A stretch of DNA of 64,000 bases, taken from assembly GCF_009830945.1 (NCBI RefSeq), contig NZ_ML776454.1, forward strand, positions 435,240-499,239. The letters are read 5' to 3'. The stretch's first letter is position 1. Each line of letters starts with the position of its first letter. Shown one piece after another: positions 45,268-54,394 of the stretch. Under the pieces are notes generated by a model. That model was not told the DNA's origin, made no database searches, and was given only the letters and a program-made list of their open reading frames with translations. Source of the stretch: Nocardiopsis sp. FR4 (GTDB lineage: Bacteria; Actinomycetota; Actinomycetes; Streptosporangiales; Streptosporangiaceae). Position numbers and translations under genes: made by a program.

Positions 45268-47442
45268 TCAGGCGCCGTCGCGCTCCTGGGAGCCCGCGGC
45301 GTCCCCGGTCGCCTCGGGCTGCTCGGCGGCCTCGGGGTCCCCGCCGGCCTGCGCGCCGCCCGCTCCGGTCCTGGCCGGGGCCGCCCCCGCGGCCCGCGAG
45401 CGGCGGTCCAGCTCGGCCAGGTAGGCGTTGTAGGCGTCCATGTCGGCGTCGTCGGAGCCGCCGCGCCGACTGTGCCGCTCGCGGCGGCGCTCCTGCTTCT
45501 CGTCGTCGCGCGACCACTGCCAGACCAGCGCGATCATGACCAGCACGGTCGGGATCTCGCCCAGCGCCCAGGCGACGCCGCCGCCCGCGTACTGGTCCTC
45601 GGCCTGGCCCTGGAGCCAGGGAACGTCGAACTGGCCGTAGTACTCCATGGCCAGCGGCGCCGACTGCATCATGATCGTGATGCCGAAGAAGGCGTGGAAG
45701 CCCATCGCCACCAGCAGCAGCAGGATGCGCAGCAGGAAGGGGAACTTCCTCGGGGCCGGGTCCACGCCCACGATGATCCAGTAGAAGAGGAAGCCCGTGA
45801 GGAGGAAGTGCACGCCCATGACCAGGTGACCCAGGTGGTCGTTCATCAGCATGCCGAACAGCGGGGTGAAGTACAGCAGGTAGGGGCTGAACACGAACAG
45901 CGGGGCCGCGACCGCCGGGTGCGTCACCACCTTGGAGTAGCCGCTGTGCAGGAACAGGTTCAGCCACTCGCGCGGCCCCCGGTCCCCGCGCCGCGCGGCG
46001 GGCCGCAGCGCGCGCAGGGCCAGGGTGATCGGGGCCCCCAGCACGAGCAGGATGGGGGTGAGCATCGCCAGCACCATGTGCTGGATCATGTGCGTGGAGA
46101 ACAGCACCATCGCGTAGGTGGCGAACCCGCTCAGCTGCACGACGACGATGGTCAGCAGGCCCGCCGCGAAGGCCACCGTGCGCCCGACCGGCCAGGTGTC
46201 GCCCCGGCGCAGCAGCCGGGTCACACCGGCGGCGTACAGTCCGCCCGCTACCACCACGAACATGATGAAGAACAGGTCGGGGCGCCACAGGGTGAGCAGC
46301 GTCTGCGCGCTCATGGGCGGCGGGACGGGAAAGCCGAGGATGGCGGCGGCCGGGTCCACGGTGCTCTCCAGCGGCGGGGGCGGCGCGGTGCGGCCCAGAC
46401 CCACGGAGACGCCGACCACGGCGGCCATGACGAGCATCTCCGCCAGCGCCACCCGCAGGAACAGCGACCGCTGGAAGCCCCCGGCCGCCGCGTCGGGCAG
46501 GCGTTTGAGGGCGAACTCGCGGTGCAGGTAGCCGAACGCGCCCAGGACCAGGAACAGGACGATCTTGACCAGGATGATCAGTCCGTACTCGGTGGTGACC
46601 AACTCCTCCAAGGAGTACAGGCGGGCCAGCGCGCTGGCCGCGCCGCTGATCGCCACGCCGACGTAGGCCCACAGGGCCAGGCGGCTGAACCGGTGGGCGG
46701 CCACCGCCGGTTCCTGGGCGTCGCGGCGCATCACGTGGTAGGTGAGCGCGACCACGCCGCCCACCCACACGCTGATCGCCATGACGTGCAGGGCCAGCCC
46801 GGTCACGGCGAGCTCGTGCGCGCCCGAGGAGGCCGAGTGGCCGGTCAGCGCGGGCGGCGTCAGGGCGGCCAGGGCCAGGACCAGCAGCCACACGGCTCCG
46901 GTGGCGGTGGTGGCGGTGCGGCCGAACAGCGCGATACCGGTGCTGAGGAGGACGACGAACATCAGCGCGATACCGCCGGAGACCGATCCGGCGTAGGCGG
47001 TGACCTCGTCGACGGAGACCTGGCCCACGGGTCTGGCCAGGAACTCCGAGGCCTGGAAGTACAGGGCCAGCACGGCGGCCACGGCCCAGACCAGCCCCGC
47101 CCAGCTGGCGCCGCGCACGTAGCCGACAGCCTGCGCGGAGAGGGCGCCCCGTTCCGAGGGCAGCAGCACCGCGGCGACCAGGAGCAGGCCCACGGCCACG
47201 ACCGCGGAGGCGTTCATGGTGACCTTGGCCAGCGGCATCCCCCAGCGGACCGCCTCACCGGCGTCGGGCAGGCCGGGGATGACCTCGGGGAAGGCGGCGC
47301 CGCCGAGCAGCAGGGTCAGCGCCAGTCCGACGAGGCACACCGCTGCGGCGACCGCGGCGAAGAGCGGGAACCGCTCCGGGCCCGGAGTGTTGTCACGGTG
47401 CTCCCGAGGGAGTGCTTTCGGGTTCTGTGCGGGAGGAGCCAC
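45268..47442 (-). CDS. CopD-CtaG fusion: copper resistance D and cytochrome c oxidase assembly domains
   Basis: A 724-residue multi-membrane protein. The N-terminal half contains a CopD-like region with helices such as LALHVMAISVWVGGVVALTY and its conserved His. The C-terminal half is a caa3-type CtaG domain with MVLFSTHMIQHMVLAMLTPI, SPYLLYFTPLFGML and HLVMGVHFLLTGFLFYWII. The His-rich helices are thought to handle copper for oxidase assembly or uptake. The last 60 or so residues are a charged tail. I set the start at the GTG at 47442 (VAPPAQNPKAL), because residues further upstream look non-conserved. This fused form is common in actinomycetes. Confidence 0.88.
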   Translation of the reverse strand: MAPPAQNPKALPREHRDNTPGPERFPLFAAVAAAVCLVGLALTLLLGGAAFPEVIPGLPDAGEAVRWGMPLAKVTMNASAVVAVGLLLVAAVLLPSERGALSAQAVGYVRGASWAGLVWAVAAVLALYFQASEFLARPVGQVSVDEVTAYAGSVSGGIALMFVVLLSTGIALFGRTATTATGAVWLLVLALAALTPPALTGHSASSGAHELAVTGLALHVMAISVWVGGVVALTYHVMRRDAQEPAVAAHRFSRLALWAYVGVAISGAASALARLYSLEELVTTEYGLIILVKIVLFLVLGAFGYLHREFALKRLPDAAAGGFQRSLFLRVALAEMLVMAAVVGVSVGLGRTAPPPPLESTVDPAAAILGFPVPPPMSAQTLLTLWRPDLFFIMFVVVAGGLYAAGVTRLLRRGDTWPVGRTVAFAAGLLTIVVVQLSGFATYAMVLFSTHMIQHMVLAMLTPILLVLGAPITLALRALRPAARRGDRGPREWLNLFLHSGYSKVVTHPAVAAPLFVFSPYLLYFTPLFGMLMNDHLGHLVMGVHFLLTGFLFYWIIVGVDPAPRKFPFLLRILLLLVAMGFHAFFGITIMMQSAPLAMEYYGQFDVPWLQGQAEDQYAGGGVAWALGEIPTVLVMIALVWQWSRDDEKQERRRERHSRRGGSDDADMDAYNAYLAELDRRSRAAGAAPARTGAGGAQAGGDPEAAEQPEATGDAAGSQERDGA

Positions 47443-47810
47443 GCGCCACTTCCGTCGTCGATCTCGTTGTCCGATGGCTGGTCGGCGCCCCCCGGCCGCG
47501 GCACCGCCGCCGAACTGCCCGGTCAGGCGGTCGGGGCCGGGTACGGAGGAGCGCCCCAACCAAGGTTAGCCGTCTACTACACAGCGTCGGACTCGGGCGC
47601 CGCGATGCGCGTTCCCACCCGGCCGCGGGCTCCGCGAACCCGGGAAATATGGCGTTTCCCGGCCCCGGAGGGGCCCTTCGCGCTACGCTCGGGAGCCAGT
47701 CGAGACGTCGGTCCTCCCGCTTGCCTCGCCGTTCGACGCCCCCACGCCGCGGTCCCTCCCGTGGCTCCTCACAGCACACCCTCTCGTCGCGAGCGTAGAA
47801 GGGGACGGCG
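47443..47810. other. divergent intergenic region between copD-ctaG and the amidohydrolase-like gene
   Basis: 368 bases with no supported gene. It contains an inverted repeat at 47640-47662, a TANNNT hexamer TACGCT at 47684-47689 that could serve the plus-strand gene, and an AACCAAGGTT palindrome near 47560. Short frames here have shadow-like composition. Confidence 0.55.
47640..47662. promoter_or_regulatory. inverted repeat in the divergent intergenic region
   Basis: CCGGGAAA-N7-TTTCCCGG, perfect 8-base arms with a 7-base AT-containing spacer, located between the divergent copD-ctaG and amidohydrolase-like genes. Candidate operator for a dimeric regulator; no regulator gene is adjacent. Confidence 0.4.
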
Positions 47811-49130
47811 ATGACCGTGTTCGACAGTGTGGTCAGATCCAGGCGCGTGGTCACCGCCCGGGGGGTCGCGGCCGCCTCGGTCGGGGTGGTCGGCGGCCGG
47901 ATCGAGGTGGTGGACGCCTACTCCGCGGACCTGCCCGCGCGCGAGGTGACCGACCTCGGCGACGTGGCGCTGCTGCCCGGCGCCGTGGACCTGGGCACCG
48001 GCGTGCACGCCGCGGGCCGGGACCTGCCGGAGTCCTACCGCGCGGTGGGCGAGAGCGCCCTGCGCGGCGGGGTGACCTGCGTGGTGGCCTCCCCCGCCCC
48101 GGCGCGGCCCGCCCTCGTCTGCGCGGACGCTCTGCGCGCGCACCAGCGCGCGGCGGCGGGCGCGGCGGTCTCCGTACTGTTCCTGGGCGGGGTCACCCGC
48201 GACACCAGCCCTCTCGACCTGGCCGACCTGCAGGCGGCGGGCGCGGTGGCCTTCTCCTGTTCCCTCTCCGACGGCGGCGCCCCGGACCTGTCGGCGCTCA
48301 GCGACGCGCGGCTGCGCAAGGCCATGGCCGAACTGGCGGCGCTGGACAGCGTCCTCCTGGTGCACGCGGAGGACGCCGCGGAGCTGGGCACCCCGCCGGT
48401 GGCGGCCGAGCACCGGCCGCCCCGGGCCGAGCGGCGCGGACTGGAGCGGGTGATCGCCGCGGCCCGCGTGGTGGGGGCGCGTACGCACGTGGGCCCGTTC
48501 ACCGCGGCCGAGTGCGCGGCCCTGCTCGCGGCGGCGGGGTCGGTCGGGGTGTCCCTGTCCGCCCACACGTGCCCGCACTACCTTTGCCTGCCCGCCGAGG
48601 CGCTGGAGCCGGGGTCGCCCGCGCACGCCTGTCGGCCGCCGGTGCGCTCGGAGGCCAACCGCAAGGCGCTGTGGAGCGCGCTGCTGGCCCCGGACCCGGC
48701 GATCACCACGGTCGGGTCCGGACACCTGCCCGCCCACGGGCTGTACACCCTGGAGTGGAGTCTGACGGCGCTGTGGACGGCGGCGCACCGGCGCGGCCGG
48801 GGTCTGGCGGACCTGGTCCGGTGGACCTCGCGGGGCCCGGCCGACCTGCTGGGCCTGGGCGGCAAGGGGCGGATCGCACCGGGTCACGACGCCGACCTGG
48901 TCGCCTTCGACCCCGACGCCCGGGTCACCGTCCCCGGAACGGATCCGAGTCCCTACGCGGGCAGGGTGCTGCGGGGACGGGTGGAGCGGGTATGGGTCCT
49001 GGGACACACGCGTGCTCCGCGGAGCGCGGGCCCGCCACCACCGGAGGAGGCGGGAGAGACGGGGGAGCCGGGAAGGGCGAGGGCCAGGGGGGAGACGAGC
49101 GGACGACCGCACCGGGACACCTCGGTGTGA
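47811..49130 (+). CDS. Allantoinase/dihydroorotase-like protein lacking most metal ligands
   Basis: A 439-residue cyclic-amidohydrolase homologue, most like actinobacterial allantoinases along its length: [68 protein letters not shown], and the composite-domain end [19 protein letters not shown]. However, the His-x-His pair of DTHVH is replaced (DLGTGVH, both positions Gly). The bridging Lys (GFKAF) is Ser (AFSCS), the HLS histidine is Pro (GPFT) and the catalytic Asp (TDHSP) is Gly (SGHLP). Only the His of VHAED remains. The frame is intact, so this looks like a maintained non-catalytic homologue rather than a decayed gene. The last 40 residues are disordered and Pro/Arg-rich. It lies 160 bases upstream of ald on the same strand. 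Confidence 0.85.
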   Translation: MTVFDSVVRSRRVVTARGVAAASVGVVGGRIEVVDAYSADLPAREVTDLGDVALLPGAVDLGTGVHAAGRDLPESYRAVGESALRGGVTCVVASPAPARPALVCADALRAHQRAAAGAAVSVLFLGGVTRDTSPLDLADLQAAGAVAFSCSLSDGGAPDLSALSDARLRKAMAELAALDSVLLVHAEDAAELGTPPVAAEHRPPRAERRGLERVIAAARVVGARTHVGPFTAAECAALLAAAGSVGVSLSAHTCPHYLCLPAEALEPGSPAHACRPPVRSEANRKALWSALLAPDPAITTVGSGHLPAHGLYTLEWSLTALWTAAHRRGRGLADLVRWTSRGPADLLGLGGKGRIAPGHDADLVAFDPDARVTVPGTDPSPYAGRVLRGRVERVWVLGHTRAPRSAGPPPPEEAGETGEPGRARARGETSGRPHRDTSV

Positions 49131-49291
49131 ACCCGCCCATCACGGGCGCCACCCCGTGTCCCATCCCACACAGTCGGCTTACACACTGTCAACAAGGCCA
49201 CCGACAGCCATGCATGTTGGCGATGGCGCCGAGGTACCTCCGCAGGTCACAGTGGGGGTATCAACGGAGATAGCAGGCAGTAGGAGGAACC

Positions 49292-50413
49292 GTGCGCATC
49301 GGCGTGCCCCGCGAGATCAAGAACCACGAGTACCGGGTGGCCATCACTCCCGCGGGAGTCCACGAACTCGTCAGCCGGGGCCACGAGGTGGTCGTCGAAC
49401 GCGACGCGGGTCTGGGCTCCTCCATCCCCAACGCCGAGTACGAGGCGGCGGGCGCCCGCATCCTGGACACCGCCGACGAGGTGTGGGCCGCGGGCGAGCT
49501 CATCCTCAAGGTCAAGGAGCCCATCGCCGCCGAGTACCACCGCATGCGAGAGGGCCAGACCCTCTTCACCTACCTGCACCTGGCCGCCTCGCGCGAGTGC
49601 ACCGACGCGTTGCTGGAGCGGCGGGTGACGGGTATCGCCTACGAGACCGTGCAGCTGCCGGACGGCTCGCTGCCGCTGCTGGCGCCGATGTCGGAGGTCG
49701 CGGGCCGCCTGGCCCCGCAGGTGGGGTCGGTGACCCTTCAGCGCCCCAACGGCGGCCGCGGCGTGCTGATGGGCGGGGTCCCGGGCGTGCGCCCGGCCCG
49801 GGTGACCGTGATCGGCGCGGGCGTGTCCGGCCTGAACGCGACGCAGATCGCGGTGGGCATGGGCGCCGACGTGACCGTGCTGGACCTGAACGTGAACAAG
49901 CTCCGCCACGTGGACGCCCTCTACCAGGGACGGGTCCGGACCGTGGTGTCCAACGCCCTGGAGCTGGAGCAGTCGGTGCTGGAGTCGGACCTGGTGATCG
50001 GCGCGGTGCTGGTTCCGGGCGCCAAGGCCCCCAAGCTGGTGTCGAACGAGCTGGTGTCGCGGATGCGTCCGGGCGCGGTGCTGGTGGACATCGCCATCGA
50101 CCAGGGCGGCTGCTTCGAGGACTCGCGTCCCACCACGCACGCCGACCCCACCTTCCAGGTGCACGACGCGGTGTTCTACTGCGTGGCGAACATGCCCGGC
50201 GCGGTGCCCAACACCTCCACGCACGCGCTGACCAAGGACACCCTGCGCTACACGCTGGCGCTCGCGGAGAAGGGCTGGCAACGGGCCCTGCGCGAGGACG
50301 AGGCGCTGGCCGGGGGCCTGAACACCTTCGACGGCGACGTGGTCTCGGCCCCGGTCGCCGAGGCGCACGGGCTCAAGCACCGCCCGCTGGACGAGGTGCT
50401 GGCCACGGGCTGA
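49292..50413 (+). CDS. ald: Alanine dehydrogenase
   Basis: A 373-residue NAD-dependent enzyme that interconverts L-alanine and pyruvate plus ammonia. Active-site residues are visible: Arg15 in EYRVAITP, Lys in LILKVKEP, His in YLHLAAS and Asp in [12 protein letters not shown]. The NAD site is [26 protein letters not shown] directly precedes the GTG at 49292. A strong terminator follows. Ald is often induced by alanine or low oxygen in actinomycetes; no operator is assigned here. Confidence 0.96.
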   Translation: MRIGVPREIKNHEYRVAITPAGVHELVSRGHEVVVERDAGLGSSIPNAEYEAAGARILDTADEVWAAGELILKVKEPIAAEYHRMREGQTLFTYLHLAASRECTDALLERRVTGIAYETVQLPDGSLPLLAPMSEVAGRLAPQVGSVTLQRPNGGRGVLMGGVPGVRPARVTVIGAGVSGLNATQIAVGMGADVTVLDLNVNKLRHVDALYQGRVRTVVSNALELEQSVLESDLVIGAVLVPGAKAPKLVSNELVSRMRPGAVLVDIAIDQGGCFEDSRPTTHADPTFQVHDAVFYCVANMPGAVPNTSTHALTKDTLRYTLALAEKGWQRALREDEALAGGLNTFDGDVVSAPVAEAHGLKHRPLDEVLATG

Positions 50414-50804
50414 CCGCACGCCCCGGCGGCCCTCCGGCCGCCGCGGCCGTCCCTCCCCCCGAGTGTGAGCGGAGCCGTCCACGGCCGTGCCGTGGACGGC
50501 TCCGGCGTGCGCGCCCGGCAGGAGGCGGACAGGCTCGGCCGAGGCCCCCGGGCAGATCGGCAGGGCGCTCTTCGGCCTGGCCCACGGGGCCGTCCTCCAA
50601 CGGCTGCTCATGGGGACGTGGCCCCCGCTCCCACGCCGGGGAGCGCGCCGGGCTCACGCGGGTCTCCCCCGAGAGCTGAGGGGAAGTGCCGACGGCGCGC
50701 GGCTCGGGGTGGTCGCGCAGGTCGGGCACGGGTACCGTCGAGAGGAAAGCCCGCGTCCGGTCCGCAGGCCGGGCCCGGGAGGACGAGCACCGAGGTGGGA
50801 CAGC
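50414..50804. other. intergenic region between ald and the enolase-like gene
   Basis: 391 bases. It begins with the ald terminator at 50470-50504. The remainder has no frame with coding character on either strand. A TACCGT hexamer about 75 bases before the next start may be a -10 element, but no matching -35 is visible. Confidence 0.5.
50470..50504 (+). terminator. terminator of ald
   Basis: A perfect 16-bp stem CGGAGCCGTCCACGGC with its complement and a 3-base loop, 57 bases after the ald stop. Confidence 0.8.
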
Positions 50805-51938
50805 GTGGCACACACCGGCTCGGCGACCGTGACCCGGATCGTCGAACTCGAACTGATCCGACTGCGCCCCCAGGCCGGCGGCCGGGGCGCGGACGGCCCC
50901 GTTCTGGTCCGGGTGGCCGACGACGAGGGCGTCAGCGGCTGGGGCGAGCTCCCGCACGCCACCCGGGCCCGGTGGGACGCGCTGACCTCCGCCTTCGCCC
51001 CCGCCCTGCTGCACCACTCCTGGCGCCGCCCCACGGAGGCCGGTGAGGCCTGGGCCGACCTGCCCTGGGACCCGGCCGTGGCCGGTGCCCTGGACACCGC
51101 CTGCTGGGACCTGTGGAGCCGCCAGCGCTCCACTCCGCTCTCACACGCCCTGGGCGGGGAGCGCACCGCGCTCACGGCGGGGGTGACCCTGACCCGCCAG
51201 GTGAGCGTGGAATCGGTGGTTACCGAGGTGAACCGCCAGGTGGGGGCGGGGTTCCGGCGGATCAGGCTGGAGGTCGAACCGGGCTGGGACGCCGACGTGG
51301 TGCGCGCGGTGCAGACGAGTTTTCCGTTCCTGGTCCTGCAGGTGGACGCGGGCGGCCGCTACACCGAGTCCCCCGCCGACCTGGACGCGCTGCGCGCGAT
51401 GGACGGCCTGGGCCTGCTGGCCATCGAGGACCCCTTCGCCCCGGACGACCTCGCGGCGCACGGCCGCCTGGCCGCCGAACTGCGCACCCCGGTGGCGCTG
51501 GGCCGCTCGCTGGAGTCGGTGGAGGACCTCACCGAGGCGATCCGCGAGGAGTCCGGGGACGCGGTGAACGTGGACCCGGTGCGCCTGGGCGGCCTGACGG
51601 CGGCCCGCCGCGCGGTGGACCGGGCCGTGGACGCGGGCTGGCAGGTCTGGTGCGGTTCGTCGGCGGTGACGGGGATCGGCCGCGCCGCCACGGTGGCCCT
51701 GGCCTCGCTGACGGGGGCGGCCCTGCCGGTGGAGATGCCCGGGGCCGGGAACCGCGGCCGCGACCTGGTGCTGCCACCGGTACGCGCGCACGACGGCGTG
51801 GTGCCGGTCCCGCTGACCGAGAGCGGTCTGGGGCACGGGGTGGACCGCTCGGCGGTGGCCGAGCGCACCGCGCTGGCCCTGGTGGTGGACGCCGACGGCA
51901 CCCGCGAGCTGCTGCGGGGCCGCGAACGGCGGCGCTGA
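50805..51938 (+). CDS. Enolase-superfamily (OSBS/NSAR-like) protein with altered active site
   Basis: A 377-residue protein clearly related to the o-succinylbenzoate synthase/N-acylamino acid racemase branch: GVSGWGELPHAT, AGALDTACWDLWSRQ, RLEVEPGWDADVVRAV, LQVDAGGRYTE, LAIEDPFAPDD, VNVDPVRLGGLTAARR and WCGSSAVTGIGRAA. The catalytic KxK of the KLKIEPGWD segment is R-x-E here. The third metal ligand and next acid of the LDES segment are Gly and Arg (ALGRSL), and the second catalytic Lys of NIKPGR is Asp. Only the first two metal ligands (QVDA, IEDP) survive. So ordinary MenC activity is unlikely. The GTG start at 50805 is preceded by GAGGTGGGA. The frame is undamaged. Confidence 0.83.
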   Translation: MAHTGSATVTRIVELELIRLRPQAGGRGADGPVLVRVADDEGVSGWGELPHATRARWDALTSAFAPALLHHSWRRPTEAGEAWADLPWDPAVAGALDTACWDLWSRQRSTPLSHALGGERTALTAGVTLTRQVSVESVVTEVNRQVGAGFRRIRLEVEPGWDADVVRAVQTSFPFLVLQVDAGGRYTESPADLDALRAMDGLGLLAIEDPFAPDDLAAHGRLAAELRTPVALGRSLESVEDLTEAIREESGDAVNVDPVRLGGLTAARRAVDRAVDAGWQVWCGSSAVTGIGRAATVALASLTGAALPVEMPGAGNRGRDLVLPPVRAHDGVVPVPLTESGLGHGVDRSAVAERTALALVVDADGTRELLRGRERRR

Positions 51939-52133
51939 CACCGGTTCCGGGGCGGCCGCCCCGGGCCTCCCGGACCGCCCCGTGCCCCCGACCGCCCGCA
52001 CACCCTCACCGCTCCCCCGCGGCACGGCCGTTCTGCGGGGAACCGCCGGCCCCCTCCCCATAACCGAACAGTGTTAGGTAGAGTTGCGGCACCGTCCGGC
52101 CCCCACGCCCGGACCCCACGACCAGGAGGCGCG

Positions 52134-52589
52134 GTGCGCGTATTCGCCGACATCAACGAGGTCATCGCGGCCCAGGGAGAGCACCTGGGCCACACCGACT
52201 GGGTGACCATCGGCCAGGAACAGATCTCCCTCTTCGCCGACGCGACCAAGGACCACCAGTGGATCCACGTCGACCAGGAGAGGGCCGCCCGGGGCCCCTT
52301 CGGCGGCACCATCGCACACGGGTTCCTGACCCTGTCGATGCTGGCCCACTTCTCCCAGTCGGCCATCTCGCTGACCAAGAAGCCCAGCATGTCCATCAAC
52401 TACGGGCTCAACAAGGTGCGCTTCCTGCAGCCGGTCGTCTCCGGCTCGCGCATCCGTGACGGCATCGAGCTCACCTCGGTGAAGGAGACCCCCAAGGGCT
52501 ACCTGGTGACCACGACCCACACCGTGGAGATCGAGGGCCAGGAGCGCCCCGCCCTGGTCGCGGAGTCCCTCGGCCTCTGGGTTCCCTGA
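52134..52589 (+). CDS. MaoC family (R)-specific enoyl-CoA hydratase-like protein
   Basis: A 151-residue single hot-dog domain. The hydratase motif ISLFADATKDHQWIHVDQER carries the catalytic Asp and His, and GPFGGTIAHGFLTLSMLAHF is the conserved central helix. YGLNKVRFLQPVVSGSRIRD is typical of the bacterial MaoC-dehydratase group that acts on acyl-CoA intermediates. GTG start at 52134 has AGGAGG four to ten bases upstream. It is transcribed alone and faces the glycosyltransferase cluster. Confidence 0.9.
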   Translation: MRVFADINEVIAAQGEHLGHTDWVTIGQEQISLFADATKDHQWIHVDQERAARGPFGGTIAHGFLTLSMLAHFSQSAISLTKKPSMSINYGLNKVRFLQPVVSGSRIRDGIELTSVKETPKGYLVTTTHTVEIEGQERPALVAESLGLWVP

Positions 52590-52663
52590 GGAGTCCCCGG
52601 GCCCTCAGCCGCGCGGTCGGGACCCGGCTGCGGGCTCCGGGCACCGGCCGCGCGGCACCGGTC

Positions 52664-54394
52664 TCAGCGGGCGATCCGGCGCAGCACCCGGCGCGTCAGG
52701 TCGGGGGTGAACCAGCGCAGCTTGCGCTCGGCCCGTTCCGCGCGGCGCCGCAGCCTCCTGGCCTCCTTCTCCGCCTGCTCCAGCCGTCGGCGCAGCTCCC
52801 GGGCGTCCGCGTCGCTCCCGGCCTCCCCCGCGGCGGAGCTCCTGGCGGACCTCCTGGCGGACCTCCCCGCGGAGTTCGCGGCGGAGGAGGCCGCGAAGAC
52901 CCCCTCCCCGCCCACCCACCGCAGCCCGCAGACCCGCTCCACCAGCCGGTCGAGCTCCTCGCCGGTCAGCTCGGGCGACAGGTGCCGGGCCCGGGCGTAG
53001 GCGGAGACGCGCTCCAGGCGCAGTGCCCCCTCCCCGCTCGCGCTCCCGGGCCGCAGACAGCACAGCAGCCCGGCCCCGGTGTGGTCGGCCGCCCCCACGA
53101 GTTCGGCGAGCGCCCCGGAGGCCAGCCGGACCCCGGTCGGCACCCGCAGCAGGAAGGGCGTCCGGGGGTCGTGTTCGGGAGCGGCCCCGGTGAACCGCAC
53201 CCGGGGGTCGCCGCGGAAGGCCTCCCTGGCCAGCCGCAGATCCAGGTGCTCCTCCTCCAGCGGTGACCTGCGCTCGTCCCCCAGGCGCTCCCAGGGGCCC
53301 ACCAACCACAGCCGGATGTCCGGGGTGTCCCCGCACAGCAGGGAGGACGCGGTGGCGTCCACCTCCTCCAGGCCGGCCCCCGCCACGTCCATCACCGCCT
53401 CCACCAGCGGAACCTCCCACTGCCGCCGCGGACACTTGCGGCGCAGGTGGAAGCCGGGCACGCGGTTGGCCACGTACGGCATCCGGAACCGGGTCCCCGC
53501 CTCGCGCTGGGACTGCATCTGCGAACGGCCCAGGTGCCAGCTGCTCGTGTCCAGGTCCGGCACGAAGACCGCACCCTGCTGGGCGACGCGGTGGCCGAAC
53601 TCGCTGTCGCCGCCGAGGACGACCTCGGCGTCCATGCGCCCGGCCCGGTCGAACAGCTCGCGGCGCAGGGAGCCGGTGGCGCCCACGAAGACCCGGTAGG
53701 CCCGGTGGTCGGCGGTGCGCAGCCGGTCGTACCGGTCGATGACCCGCTCCACCCAGTGCGGGTCGGCGCTCTCGCGGTCGAACAGCTCCGCTGCCCGGCC
53801 CGCGCGCACCTCCTCGGCCACGTACTCCGGGGTCATCGCCGCCGGGTCGAAGTCCACGAACAGCTTGTGCCCCATCACCACCGCGTAGTCGACCAGGTGG
53901 TGCCAGCGCATCTGCGACTCGACGTGCTCGCGGTAGACCAGCATGTCCGCGTCCAGACGCAGGACGACCTCCCCGGAGGAGGCCGCCACAGCCGTGTTGA
54001 CGGCGTGCCCGGAGCCCCAGCCCCCGGGGGCCGAGGGCATCAGCACCGTGTTCTCCGGCCGCACGGGGGGCAGGGTGAGCGGCTCGGGCGAGCCGTCGTC
54101 CACCACGACCACCTCCATGAGGTGGTCCGGGTAGCTCTGTCCGGCCAGGGAGGCCAGGACCATCGCCAGTTTGTCCGGGTGGCCGTGCGCGGGGACCACC
54201 ACCGACACCGACAGCGCCGGCTCCCAGCCGCCCAGCTCCGGCGGCCGGAGGGGGGTGTAGTCGTTGCGCCACAGCACGGGCCCGGCGGGCTCCCGGGAGG
54301 AGCCGGTGACGGCGGTCTCGATCCGCGTACTCGGCCGCACGCGGCTCCGTTCCGGGACCAGCCCCGGGCGGGGAGCGCTCTCTGAGGTGCTCAA
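52664..54394 (-). CDS. Family 2 glycosyltransferase, duplicated module, copy 2 (GT-A partner)
   Basis: A 576-residue predicted cell-surface glycan glycosyltransferase. The GT2 fold is clear: LSVSVVVPAHGHPDKLAMVL, VVVDDGSPEPLTLP, the nucleotide-binding LRLDADMLVYREHVESQM and LGGDSEFGHRVAQQGAVF. A second domain of about 250 residues follows, then a basic coiled coil (LRRRLEQAEKEARRLRRRA) ending KLRWFTPDLTRRVLRRIAR. There is no signal or membrane segment. The start is the TTG at 54394, in a four-base TTGA overlap with the preceding gene, as in the paralogous pair upstream. An Ala/Arg/Ser-rich stretch (SAGRSARRSARSSAAG) is absent from the paralogue. Confidence 0.85.
   Translation of the reverse strand: MSTSESAPRPGLVPERSRVRPSTRIETAVTGSSREPAGPVLWRNDYTPLRPPELGGWEPALSVSVVVPAHGHPDKLAMVLASLAGQSYPDHLMEVVVVDDGSPEPLTLPPVRPENTVLMPSAPGGWGSGHAVNTAVAASSGEVVLRLDADMLVYREHVESQMRWHHLVDYAVVMGHKLFVDFDPAAMTPEYVAEEVRAGRAAELFDRESADPHWVERVIDRYDRLRTADHRAYRVFVGATGSLRRELFDRAGRMDAEVVLGGDSEFGHRVAQQGAVFVPDLDTSSWHLGRSQMQSQREAGTRFRMPYVANRVPGFHLRRKCPRRQWEVPLVEAVMDVAGAGLEEVDATASSLLCGDTPDIRLWLVGPWERLGDERRSPLEEEHLDLRLAREAFRGDPRVRFTGAAPEHDPRTPFLLRVPTGVRLASGALAELVGAADHTGAGLLCCLRPGSASGEGALRLERVSAYARARHLSPELTGEELDRLVERVCGLRWVGGEGVFAASSAANSAGRSARRSARSSAAGEAGSDADARELRRRLEQAEKEARRLRRRAERAERKLRWFTPDLTRRVLRRIAR

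Noticed and set aside
47560..47580. An IdeR/DmdR-like iron box near AAGGTTAGCC
   Set aside because: Only one half matches the TTAGGTTAG-GCTAACCTAA consensus; the second half is absent.
49207..49221. GCCA-N7-TGGC inverted repeat upstream of ald as an operator
   Set aside because: Arms of only four bases are expected often by chance in GC-rich DNA; no further support.
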